NCBI GenBank assembly: GCA_024362935.1
Contig: JANCRA010000010.1
Coordinates: forward strand, 134,001-198,000
Length of the DNA: 64,000 nucleotides
Origin: Setophaga petechia
Lineage: Eukaryota > Chordata > Aves > Passeriformes > Parulidae
Direction: 5' to 3'
Shown: positions 1-8,604 of the stretch, piece by piece
Numbering within the stretch: position 1 is the stretch's first letter
How the letters are laid out: each line of letters starts with the position of its first letter
The notes under the pieces: model-generated
Told to the model about the DNA's origin: nothing
Database searches by the model: none
What the model saw: the letters and a program-made list of their open reading frames with translations, nothing else
Program-made: the position numbers and the translations under genes

Positions 1-1329
1 TTTAGTGAGCAGGAAGGTTTTCTCCTTGCGAGACATAGTGAAAAAGCTATTTGCTTAGATGTAGGTGACAAGAAACACTTACTGCAGTGCACTGACAAGC
101 TAATTGCTACACAGAAGTGGGATTGTGTTAGCAGCTTGTAAAGTGATAGAAAACAGTACTTTCCCACTCTCTTGCCTTTCCATTCACATTAATGCTTGAA
201 AGGAAGGCGTCTTAGACAAGTTTCTTTTTCTTGTTTCAAAACACTCTGCAGCCCTCCGTGCAACTTCTACAACATGATGGAAGTTGTTTATAGAGCAGGA
301 ACGCTTTCTCCTCGCGAGACATAGTGAAAAAGCTATTTGCTTAGATGTAGGTGACAAGAAACACTTACTGCAGTGCAGTGAAAAGCTAACTGCTACACAA
401 CACTGGGATTCTGTAAGCAGCTTTCAAAGTGACAGAAAACAGTACCTCTCCACTCTCTTGCCTTTCCATTCACATTAATACTTGAAAGGAAGGCGTCTTA
501 GACAAGTTTCTTTTTCTTGTTGCAAAACACACTGCAGCCCACTTTGCAACATCTACAACACGATGGAAGTTGTTTAGTGAGCAGGAAGTTTTTCTCCTTG
601 CGAGACATAGTGAAAAAGCTTTTTGCTTAGATGTAGGTGACAAGAAACACTTACTGCAGTGCACTGAAAAGCTAATTGCTACACAGCACTGGGATTGTGT
701 TACTAGCTTGCAAAGTGATAGAAAACAGTACTTTCCCACTCTCTTGCCTTTCCATTCACATTAATACTTGAAAGCAAGGCGTCTTAGACAACTTTCTTTT
801 TCTTGTTGCAAAACACACTGCAGCCCTCTGTGCAACTTCTAGAACACGATAGGAGATGTTTAGTGAGCAGGAAGGTTTTCTCCTTGCGAGACATAGTGAA
901 AAAGGTATTTGCTTAGATGTAGGTGAGAAGAAACACTTACTGCAGTGCACTGACAAGCTAATTGCTACACCGCACTGGGATTGTGTTAGCAGCTTTCAAA
1001 GTGCTAGAAAACAGTACTTTCCCACTCTCTTGCCTTTCCATTCACATTAATACTTGAAAGGAAGGCGTCTTAGACAACTTTTTTTCTTGTTGCAAAACTC
1101 TCTGCAGCCCTCTGTGCAACTTCTAGAACACGATAGGAGATGTTTAGTGAGCAGGAAGGTTTTCTCCTTGCGAGACATAGTGAAAAAGCTATTTGCTTAG
1201 ATGTAGGTGACAAGAAACACTTACTGCAGTGCACTGACAAGCTAATTGCTACACCGCACTGGGATTGTGTTAGCAGCTTTCAAAGTGCTAGAAAACAGTA
1301 CTTTCCCACTCTCTTGCCTTTCCATTCAC

Positions 1330-3150
1330 ATTAATACTTGAAAGGAAGGCGTCTTAGACAACTTTTTTTCTTGTTGCAAAACTCTCTGCAGCCCTCTGTG
1401 CAACTTCTAGAACACGATAGGAGATGTTTAGTGAGCAGGAAGGTTTTCTCCTTGCGAGACATAGTGAAAAAGCTATTTGCTTAGATGTAGGTGACAAGAA
1501 ACGCTTATTGCAGTGCACTGACAAGCTAATTGCTACACCGCACTGGGATTGTGTTAGCAGCTTTCCAAGTGCTAGAAAACAGTACTTTCCCACTCTCTTG
1601 CCTTTCCATTTACATTTATACTTAAAAGGAGGGCGTCTTAGACATCTTTCTTTTTCTTGTTGCACAACATACTGCAGCCCTCTGTGCTACTTCTTGAACA
1701 CGATAGGAGATGTTTAGTGAGCAGGAAGGTTTTCTCCTTGCGAGACATAGTGAAAAAGCTATTTGCTTAGATGTAGGTAACAAGAAACACTTACTGCAGT
1801 GCACTGACAAGCTAATTGCTACACCGCACTGGGATTGTGTTAGCAGCTTTCCAAGTGCTAGAAAACAGTACTTTCCCACTCTCTTGCCTTTCCATTTACA
1901 TTAATACTTGAAAGAAAGGCGTCTTAGACATCTTTCTTTTTCTTGTTGCACAACATACTGCAGCCCTCTGTGCAACTTCTTGAACACGATAGGAGATGTT
2001 TAGTGAGCAGGAAGGTTTTCTCCTTGCGAGACATAGTGAAAAAGCTATTTGCTTAGATGTAGGTAACAAGAAACACTTACTGCAGTGCACTGACAAGCTA
2101 ATTGCTACACAGCACTGGGATTGCGTTAGCAGCTTGCAAAGTGCTAGAAAATAGTACTTTCCCACTCTCTTGTCTTTCCATTCACATTAATACTTGAATG
2201 GAAGGCGTCTTAGACAACTTTTTTTTTCTTGTTGCAAAACACACTGCAGCCCTTTTTGCAACATCTACAACACGATGGAAGTTGTTTAGTGAGCAGGAAG
2301 TTTTTCTCCTTGCGAGACAAAGTGAAAAAGCTATTTGCTTAGATGTAGGTAACTAGAAACACTTACTGCAGTGCACTGACAAGCTAATTGCTACACAGCA
2401 CTGGGATTGTGTTACTAGCTTGCAAAGTGATAGAAAACAGTACTTTCCCACTCTCTTGCCTTTCCATTCACATTAATACTTGAAAGCAAGGGGTCTTAGA
2501 CAACTTTCTTTTTCTTGTTGCAAAACACACTGCAGCCCTCTGTGCAACTTCTAGAACACGATAGGAGATGTTTAGTGAGCAGGAAGGTTTTCTCCTTGCG
2601 AGACATAGTGAAAAAGCTATTTGCTTAGATGTAGGTGAGAAGAAACACTTACTGCAGCGCACTGAAAAGCTAATTGCTACACCGCACTGGGATTGTGTTA
2701 GCAGCTTTCAAAGTGCTAGAAAACAGTACTTTCCCACTCTCTTGCCTTTCCATTCACATTAATACTTGAAAGGAAGGCGTCTTAGACAACTTTTTTTCTT
2801 GTTGCAAAACTCTCTGCAGCCCTCTGTGCAACTTCTAGAACACGATAGGAGATGTTTAGTGAGCAGGAAGGTTTTCTCCTTGCGAGACATAGTGAAAAAG
2901 CTATTTGCTTAGATGTAGGTGACAAGAAACGCTTATTGCAGTGCACTGACAAGCTAATTGCTACACCGCACTGGGATTGTGTTAGCAGCTTTCCAAGTGC
3001 TAGAAAACAGTACTTTCCCACTCTCTTGCCTTTCCATTTACATTTATACTTAAAAGGAGGGCGTCTTAGACATCTTTCTTTTTCTTGTTGCACAACATAC
3101 TGCAGCCCTCTGTGCTACTTCTTGAACACGATAGGAGATGTTTAGTGAGC
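1330..3150. repeat. Local tandem duplication inside satellite block 1
   Basis: The segments at about 1,330-1,760 and 2,758-3,150 are nearly the same sequence at an offset of 1,428 bp, which is five monomers. Both carry the rare variants ACGCTTATTGCAG, TTTACATTTATACTTAAAAGGAGGG and TGTGCTACTTCTTGAACA. The preceding monomer at 2568 resembles the one at 856 (offset 1,712 bp, six monomers) more than the one at 1140. The copied segment has therefore lost or gained one monomer, as expected from unequal exchange. Confidence 0.75.
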
Positions 3151-5265
3151 AGGAAGGTTTTCTCCTTGCAAGACATAGTGAAAAAGCTATTTGCTTAGAT
3201 GTAGGTAACAAGAAACACTTACTGCAGTGCACTGACAAGCTAATTGCTACACAGCACTGGGATTGCGTTAGCAGCTTGCAAAGTGCTAGAAAATAGTACT
3301 TTCCCACTCTCTTGTCTTTCCATTCACATTAATACTTGAAAGGAAGGCGTCTTAGACAACTTTTTTTTTTTGTTGCAAAACACACTGCAGCCCTCTGTGC
3401 AACTTCTACAACACGATGGAAGTTGTTTAGTGAGCAGCAACGTTCTCTCCTTGTGAGACAAAGTGAAAAAGCTATTTGCTTAGATGTAGGTAACAAGAAA
3501 CTTACTGCAGTGCACTGACAAGCTAATTGCTACACAGCGCTGGGATTGTGTTAGCAGCTTGCAGAATGCTAGAAAACAGTACTTTCCCACTCTCTTGCCT
3601 TTCCATTCACATTAATACTTGAAAGGAAGGCGTCTTAGACAACTTTTTTTTTCTTGTTGCAAAACACACTGCAGCCCTCTGTGCAACTTCTACAACACGA
3701 TGGAAGTTGTTTAGTGAGCAGCAACGTTCTCTCCTTGCGAGACAAAATGAAAAAGCTATTTGCTTAGATGTAGGTAACAAGAAACACTTACTGCAGTGCA
3801 CTGACAAGCTAATTGCTACACAGCGCTGGGATTGTGTTAGCAGCTTGCACAATGCTAGAAAACAGTACTTTCCCACTCTCTTGCCTTTCCATTCACGTTA
3901 ATACTTGAAAGGAAAACGTCTTAGACAACTTTCTTTTTCTTCTTACAAAACACTCTGCAGCCCTCTGTGCAACTTCTAGAACACGATAGGAGATGTTTAG
4001 TGAGCAGGAACGTTTTCTCCTTGCGAGACATAGTGAAAAAGCTGTTTGCTTAGATGTAGGTGACAAGAAACACTTACTGCAGTGCACCGAAAAGCTAACT
4101 GCTACACAACACTGGGATTGTGTAAGCAGCTGGCAAAGTGATAGAAAACAGTACTTTCCCACTCTCTTGCCTTTCCATTCACATTAATACTTGAAAGGAA
4201 GGCGTCTTAGACAACTTTCTTTTTCCTGTTGCAAAAAACTCTGCAGCCCTCTGTGCAACATCTACAACACGATGGAAGTTGTTTAGTGAGCAGGAAGTTT
4301 TTCTCCTTGCTAGACATAGTGAAAAAGCTTTTAGCTTAGATGTAGGTGACAAGAAACGCTTACTGCAGTGCAGTGAAAAGCTAACTGCTACACAACACTG
4401 GGATTGTGTAAGCAGCTTGCAAAGTGATCGAAAACAGTACTTTCTCACTCTCTTGCCTTTCCCTTCACATTAATACTTGAAAGGAAGGCGTCTTAGACAA
4501 CTTTCTTTTACTTGTTGCAAAACACTCTGCAGCCCACTGTGCAACTTCTACAGCACGTTGGAAGTTGTTTAGTGAGCAGGAAGGTTTTCTCCTTGCGAGA
4601 CATAGTGAAAAAGCTATTTGCTTAGATGTAGGTGACAAGAGACTCTTACTGCAGTGCGCTGACAAGCTAATTGCTACAAATGCATGGGATTGTGTAAGCT
4701 GCTTGCAAAGTGATAGAAAACAGTACTTTCCCACTCTCTTGCCTTTCCATTCACATTAATACTTGAAAAGAAGGCGTCTTAGACAACTTTCTTTTTCTTG
4801 TTGCAAAACACACTGCAGCCCTCTGTGCAACTTCTAGAACACGATGGAATTTGTTTAGTGAGCAGGAAGGTCTTCTCCTTGCGAGACAGAGTAAAAAAGC
4901 TATTTGCTTAGATGTAGGTGTCAAGAAACACTTACTGCAGTGCACTGAGAAGCTAATTGCTACACAGCACTGGGATTGTGTTAGCAGCTTGCAAAGTGAT
5001 AGAAAACAGTACTTTCCCACTCTCTTGCCTTTCCCTTCACGTTAATACTTGAAAGGAAGGTGTCTTAGACAACTTTCTTTTTCTTGTTGCAAAAAACTCT
5101 GCAGCCCTCTGTGCAACCCCTAGAACACGACAGGAGATGTTTAGTGAGCAGGAACGTTTTCTCCTTGCGAGATATAGTGAAAAAGCTATTTGCTTAGGTG
5201 TAGGTGACAAGAAACACTTACTGCAGTGCACTGAAAAGGTAATTGCTACACAGCACTGGAATTGT

Positions 5266-5271
5266 GTAAGC
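5266..5271. other. Target site duplication, left of ERV copy 1 (GTAAGC)
   Basis: GTAAGC lies directly before the TG start of the 5' LTR and is repeated at 14479-14484 directly after the CA end of the 3' LTR. Removing the ERV and one copy restores an ordinary satellite reading (ATTGTGTAAGCAGCTTTC), as seen uninterrupted near 17,620. A 6-bp duplication is typical of several class II retroviruses. Confidence 0.95.
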
Positions 5272-5364
5272 TGTTGCGGTGCGCCCCTGCTGTCTCCCTC
5301 CCCCTTTTCTCAGTTCAGTCTGATTTTAATTTATTGTATTGTAATGTATTGATTTTACTTACCT

Positions 5365-5373
5365 AAGATGGCG
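5365..5373 (+). promoter_or_regulatory. YY1-type motif in U3
   Basis: AAGATGGCG matches the core recognised by the zinc-finger protein YY1. It recurs in all four LTRs of the window, at 13831-13839, 26010-26018 and 34475-34483. Binding is inferred from the motif only. Confidence 0.5.
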
Positions 5374-5679
5374 CTTGCCAGGCTTCCCCTCCCCTTGTTT
5401 TTCTCCTTGCCGGGCTGTCCATCATTCTGTTACTTAGCAACTCCCGCCTTTTTGTATCGAGTTGTCCCCTCCCTGTTATTTCTAAGTTGTCAGCCTGCCT
5501 GCCTGTCACTTTCTGCCCCTGCCTTTTCCCTAGAACATTCCCTCCAGGGCAGAGGGTGATTGGGCAGGAGAGGGCTGTCCCACCCCTTTAGTAGTTTCAT
5601 TTGCTGCCGCCCCATGTCTATTATGTTGGGTATTATGTTCATTGGCCAGGGGAAGGGATCCACCTCCCTCTGGTCTCCC

Positions 5680-5686
5680 TATATAA
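5680..5686 (+). promoter_or_regulatory. TATA box of the ERV promoter
   Basis: TATATAA sits about 35 nt downstream of an inverted CCAAT element and about 75 nt upstream of AATAAA, the usual U3 layout of a retroviral promoter. The start of transcription is expected about 25-30 nt downstream, near 5712. The same box is at 14146-14152, 26325-26331 and 34790-34796. Confidence 0.8.
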
Positions 5687-5756
5687 TTTCTGTTCACCCC
5701 GCCCCTCGGGGCAGTTCCCTGCGGCTTCCTACCTGTCCACACTCTTCACCCTCTCC

Positions 5757-5762
5757 AATAAA
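5757..5762 (+). promoter_or_regulatory. Polyadenylation signal AATAAA in the LTR
   Basis: Canonical AATAAA downstream of the TATA box, so it lies within R. It would be transcribed at both ends of the genomic RNA and used from the 3' LTR (14223-14228). The copies in the other ERV are at 26402-26407 and 34867-34872. GT-rich sequence follows (GCGTGTGCTCC). Confidence 0.8.
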
Positions 5763-6017
5763 CCTTCCCCGGCTGCTGAGAACTGCTGCCTCGCGTGTGC
5801 TCCTTTACCTCTGGATCGTGCTGCTGCCTCTGCCGCCTAGCCTGCTGGAGCTGCCTCCTCCACCACTGACGTGGAGGGAGCTCCAGGAAAGGGCATCGAT
5901 ATCCAGCTCGCTCCCGCCGGAGGTCCTGGATCCGCAGCTGCCCGTGCCCTCATACAGGCTGTGAGCTGTGCATTTCTGTGGGCCAGCCGGGCTCAGTTAC
6001 AGCACCGCCACAGCTGC

Positions 6018-6035
6018 TGGCGCCCAACGTGGGGC
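6018..6035 (+). other. Primer binding site, tRNA-Lys type (copy 1)
   Basis: TGGCGCCCAACGTGGGGC begins five nucleotides after the LTR end. TGGCGCCC...GTGGGG is the complement of the 3' end of the tRNA-Lys(1,2) type used by several betaretroviruses. The 5-nt spacer (GCTGC) is slightly longer than usual. Confidence 0.9.
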
Positions 6036-6432
6036 GGCTCAGCACCGTAGTCGCGAGGACTACGTCCGCCCCACGGTCCGAAGCAGTCGGCTTCACTGGG
6101 CGCGGCAGTGCCTTCGACAGCGGGACGCCTGGTCACTGGGAATACCGCTTCGGAGGATAGGACCGGCGACCTCCGGCACCCCGGATCGGTCCTCCAGAGG
6201 ACATCACCCGGCACCCGGATCCCTCTGCTACCCCTAAGGTCGGTTTGCGTACCCCTCCTGTCTTTTATCGGACCCCTCGGCCGCTTCGTCCGCCGGGTGG
6301 AGGTCACCTTTCCTTCGCGGCAGGGGGCCTTAGGGGGAGGTTTCTTTTTTACCCATTTTTCGGTTTTTAAATCCCCATTTTTATTTTGCGGGTGTCGGTT
6401 GGAGCTGCTCAGCCAATCTAAGATCTACAGTC
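6036..6432 (+). other. ERV leader (packaging region), copy 1
   Basis: About 400 nt between the PBS and the gag start. I find no ATG between the inferred cap site (about 5712) and the gag ATG, so gag is the first AUG of the full-length RNA. A perfect 7-bp hairpin lies at 6046-6064 (arms 6046-6052 and 6058-6064, loop GCGAG) and is a candidate dimerisation or packaging element. A weak splice-donor candidate (AAGGTCGG, GT at 6239-6240) is present, but I cannot tell whether it is used. C6164 is T in copy 2 (26809). Confidence 0.7.
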
Positions 6433-8535
6433 ATGGGTGCACGACTGTCGGCTGAGCAGCGCGAGGCTGTTTTAGTTGTAGTAAAGGTTCTTGTTGATGG
6501 AAATGTTTTAGTTAAAGAAAAAGAGATCCGGAGCTTGGTTCGATGGGTCTCCTCTCAGTTTAAGGATATCTCCTCTGACCAGTATAGGAGCCCCCGATTT
6601 TGGGAAGAGGTCTCCAGGAAATTGTCTTATTTGGTCCGGTCAGAGGAGACCGCGCTTACTAAAAAATTAAAATTGGCAAGACACCTTAATTGGGTGACTC
6701 AGCTCCTACAGGTGCTGAGAAAGAAAGAGAGCAAAAAACTGAGAGAACACCCCAAGCTCCCAAGTGCGATCTCAGCCCCCGGTTCAGTTCCAACCCCAGA
6801 GAGTGTTCCTACCCCTCAGCCATGTCCCCCTTCGCCCCTCCCTGTTAGTACCCCTGAGCGTGTCCCTACCCCTCAGCCCTGTCCCCCTTCACCCGTAAGA
6901 CCTGGGATCCTGAGGAGAGCAGCCCCTGACCACAGCAGGCAGGAGCCTTTCCACCGCCCTGGCTCTCCTCAGGGTCGCCAATCCCCCCGCGGTCGGAGTC
7001 CTGGCCAGACTCCGGCCGGTTCTCCCTTTCCCCCATCTTCCCCCACACCCTCATTCCGTGTTGTAAAATCCCCTAAGTTAACTTCTAAGGTTCGCTTCAT
7101 GGTCCCTACCCAAGATGGCTCCCGTGGAGCCCAAAATGGCGGGGACCATGAGGCACCCCAGCAGGGAAGGTCCCTGCCCCCACCTTATTCCTACCCCAAT
7201 CCCTTTTGCCGCCCCTCACCCAATCCTTTCCTTTCTAGTCCCAACCCCTTCCTTCCTCCCGACCCCTCCTACCCCTTCTTCACTCCTCCCTCACCCAGCG
7301 CTCCGCCCTCCTCCTCCGTGGTTCCTCCCTTTGCTCCGCCTCCGCCTCAGGCCCTCCCACCTTGCCCAACCCACTGGGCAGGCCCTCTCCCATCAGTCCC
7401 CGCCCCGGGTTCCCACAGCACCCCTGACCCCGCCCCTTCCTGTCCCCTCCCCCTGGGTTCCGGTTCCCACGGTCCGCCATCTTGGCCAGATTTTTCCCAC
7501 GGTCTGGGAGCCGGGGCCGAGGGGAAGGAGGGCCCACCGGAGCCTGCTGAATCCATCATGGCGGCTCCGGTGACTTACCACCGGAATCGGGGCGGGGGAA
7601 ATCCCCGCATCCAGTGGTCCCCAGTCCCCCGTTCTCTGATTAAGGAGCTGGTGAAAGCTCTGAAGGAGCACGGGGGACAGAGTAGATACTTCCGGGGGCT
7701 ACTGGAGGCTTCCCTCCTAGAATCCGAGCTAGTCCCTGCCGATTTAAGGCAGATTTTTAGTTGCTTACTGGACGTCGCTCGGTATTCTAGGTGGGAAGCC
7801 ACGTGGGAGATGGCAGTGGCTGACATCTTGCCACAACTGTGGGAAGACCCGGAGGTGGGGGAGGACACTGAGGGAGAGAGGCTCACCGTTAACCATCTAT
7901 GTGGGTTGGGTGAGTGGGAGAAGGGCGACAAGCAGGCCCGCCTGATTCCAACTGAGGCGCTGAAGCGGAGCACGCAAGTGGCACTGCAGTCCTTCTACCG
8001 GGTGGCCGCGGGGGTGCCTTCGGTCCCTGTGTCCCATCTTTTCCAGGGGCCGACGGAGAATTTTGACGATTTTGTGGTGCGACTGCAGCAGGCGGCGGAG
8101 TCGGAGGAGCCGGACGAGGGTGCTCGCAAGAAGATGGTAACGCTCCTCGCTACCACCAATGCGAACCCGGCCTGCAAGGCCGCGATAATGAGCCTGCCAC
8201 TTCACCCTCGTCCCACGCTCCGGGATCTCCTGATGGTCTGCGCGGCGAAGGTAACATCACAGGCATCCGGCGAGAAGCCAGCTACACCATCAGCCGCTCG
8301 TCGGGTGTCTTTCGCAGACCTTCAGGGGACAGTCGCCGCCGCTGCACCATCTCCGTCGGTCCACCGCTCGGGACCTGGCACCCCCCGGACTGGCCGTCCC
8401 TCCACCTCGGCGTGCCACTTGTGCCAAAAGGAGGACCACTGGATGCCTGACTGCCCGCTCCGGAAGGAGTTCTACGCATTTAAGAGAGCTCAGCAGTCAG
8501 GCGTCCAAGGAGGAGAGGCCCCAAAAAACTCATAA
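6433..8535 (+). CDS. gag: Gag polyprotein (700 aa), ERV copy 1
   Basis: Structural polyprotein for capsid assembly. The ATG is the first in the RNA and is followed by GGT, giving an N-terminal Met-Gly suited to myristoylation. Residues 1-110 are a helical, charged matrix-like region. Residues 110-380 are an unusually long Pro/Ser-rich region with an imperfect internal duplication (VPTPQPCPPSP twice) and two late-domain motifs, PPPY at 249-252 and PSAP at 288-291. The capsid occupies about 390-620, with the major homology region near 537-556 (QGPTENFDDFVVRL). A single CX2CX4HX4C zinc knuckle is at 661-674. At 700 aa it is long for an alpha/beta-type Gag, mostly because of the Pro-rich part. 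The frame ends at TAA six bases... specifically four bases after the slippery heptamer at 8523-8529. The encoded protein is identical in copy 2; the two nucleotide differences (7887, 8163) are silent. Confidence 0.95.
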   Translation: MGARLSAEQREAVLVVVKVLVDGNVLVKEKEIRSLVRWVSSQFKDISSDQYRSPRFWEEVSRKLSYLVRSEETALTKKLKLARHLNWVTQLLQVLRKKESKKLREHPKLPSAISAPGSVPTPESVPTPQPCPPSPLPVSTPERVPTPQPCPPSPVRPGILRRAAPDHSRQEPFHRPGSPQGRQSPRGRSPGQTPAGSPFPPSSPTPSFRVVKSPKLTSKVRFMVPTQDGSRGAQNGGDHEAPQQGRSLPPPYSYPNPFCRPSPNPFLSSPNPFLPPDPSYPFFTPPSPSAPPSSSVVPPFAPPPPQALPPCPTHWAGPLPSVPAPGSHSTPDPAPSCPLPLGSGSHGPPSWPDFSHGLGAGAEGKEGPPEPAESIMAAPVTYHRNRGGGNPRIQWSPVPRSLIKELVKALKEHGGQSRYFRGLLEASLLESELVPADLRQIFSCLLDVARYSRWEATWEMAVADILPQLWEDPEVGEDTEGERLTVNHLCGLGEWEKGDKQARLIPTEALKRSTQVALQSFYRVAAGVPSVPVSHLFQGPTENFDDFVVRLQQAAESEEPDEGARKKMVTLLATTNANPACKAAIMSLPLHPRPTLRDLLMVCAAKVTSQASGEKPATPSAARRVSFADLQGTVAAAAPSPSVHRSGPGTPRTGRPSTSACHLCQKEDHWMPDCPLRKEFYAFKRAQQSGVQGGEAPKNS

Positions 8536-8604
8536 AGGAGCGCAGCCCCCCCCTGCGCGCGGACAGAAATTTAAGCGGGCATTCAACATCTAAAGCCAGG
8601 GGGG
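8523..8604 (+). promoter_or_regulatory. -1 ribosomal frameshift signal, gag to pro-pol (copy 1)
   Basis: The heptamer A AAA AAC lies at 8523-8529 in the gag frame, just before the gag stop at 8533-8535, and the pro-pol frame is -1 relative to gag. Downstream, 8540-8545 (GCGCAG) pairs perfectly with 8553-8558 (CTGCGC) around a loop of seven C. A run of six G at 8599-8604 could pair with that loop to form an H-type pseudoknot. The spacer of 10 nt is a little longer than the usual 5-9. The heptamer is a classical retroviral slippery sequence; the pseudoknot is my inference. Confidence 0.85.

Larger units (their letters stand above)
1..5271. repeat. Satellite block 1, 286-bp monomers (about 18 copies)
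   Basis: Head-to-tail monomers of about 286 bp, with 284-bp versions around 1140 and 1424 that lack two T in the T-rich tract. Every monomer carries the landmarks TTTAGTGAGCAG, GCTTAGATGTAGGT, ACTGCAGTG, GAAAACAGTA and GGAAGGCGTCTTAGA in the same order. The window opens inside a monomer, so the array continues to the left. Neighbouring monomers differ at several percent of sites, and the same variants recur at multiples of the monomer length. Monomers at about 4565, 4851 and 5137 correspond to types K, L and A of the higher-order array at 37.6-57.0 kb. The block ends in the GTAAGC target duplication (5266-5271) of ERV copy 1. I see no host gene here. Function is unknown; a centromeric or heterochromatic location is only an inference from its form. 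Confidence 0.96.
5272..6012 (+). repeat. 5' LTR of ERV copy 1 (741 bp)
   Basis: Begins TGTTGCGG and ends CCGCCACA, and is the same 741 bp as 13738-14478. U3 runs to about 5710; it has a TATATAA box (5680-5686), inverted CCAAT elements (ATTGG, for example 5641-5645) and a YY1-type AAGATGGCG (5365-5373). The AATAAA at 5757-5762 lies downstream of the TATA box, so R probably spans about 5712-5780 and U5 is long at about 230 nt. The exact cap and poly(A) sites are inferred. Open frames inside the LTR, such as the 134-codon one at 5560-5964, are GC-rich chance frames and are not annotated as genes. Confidence 0.97.

Noticed and set aside
1..5271. Small + and - strand open frames in each satellite monomer as genes
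   Set aside because: They recur because the monomer recurs. Several monomer types have stops in them, the 286-bp length shifts the frame each time, and no known domain is visible.
5560..5964. 134-codon frame in the LTR (also at 14026, 26205 and 34670)
   Set aside because: It lies across U3, R and U5 in GC-rich sequence, overlaps the TATA and AATAAA signals, and resembles no protein family I know.
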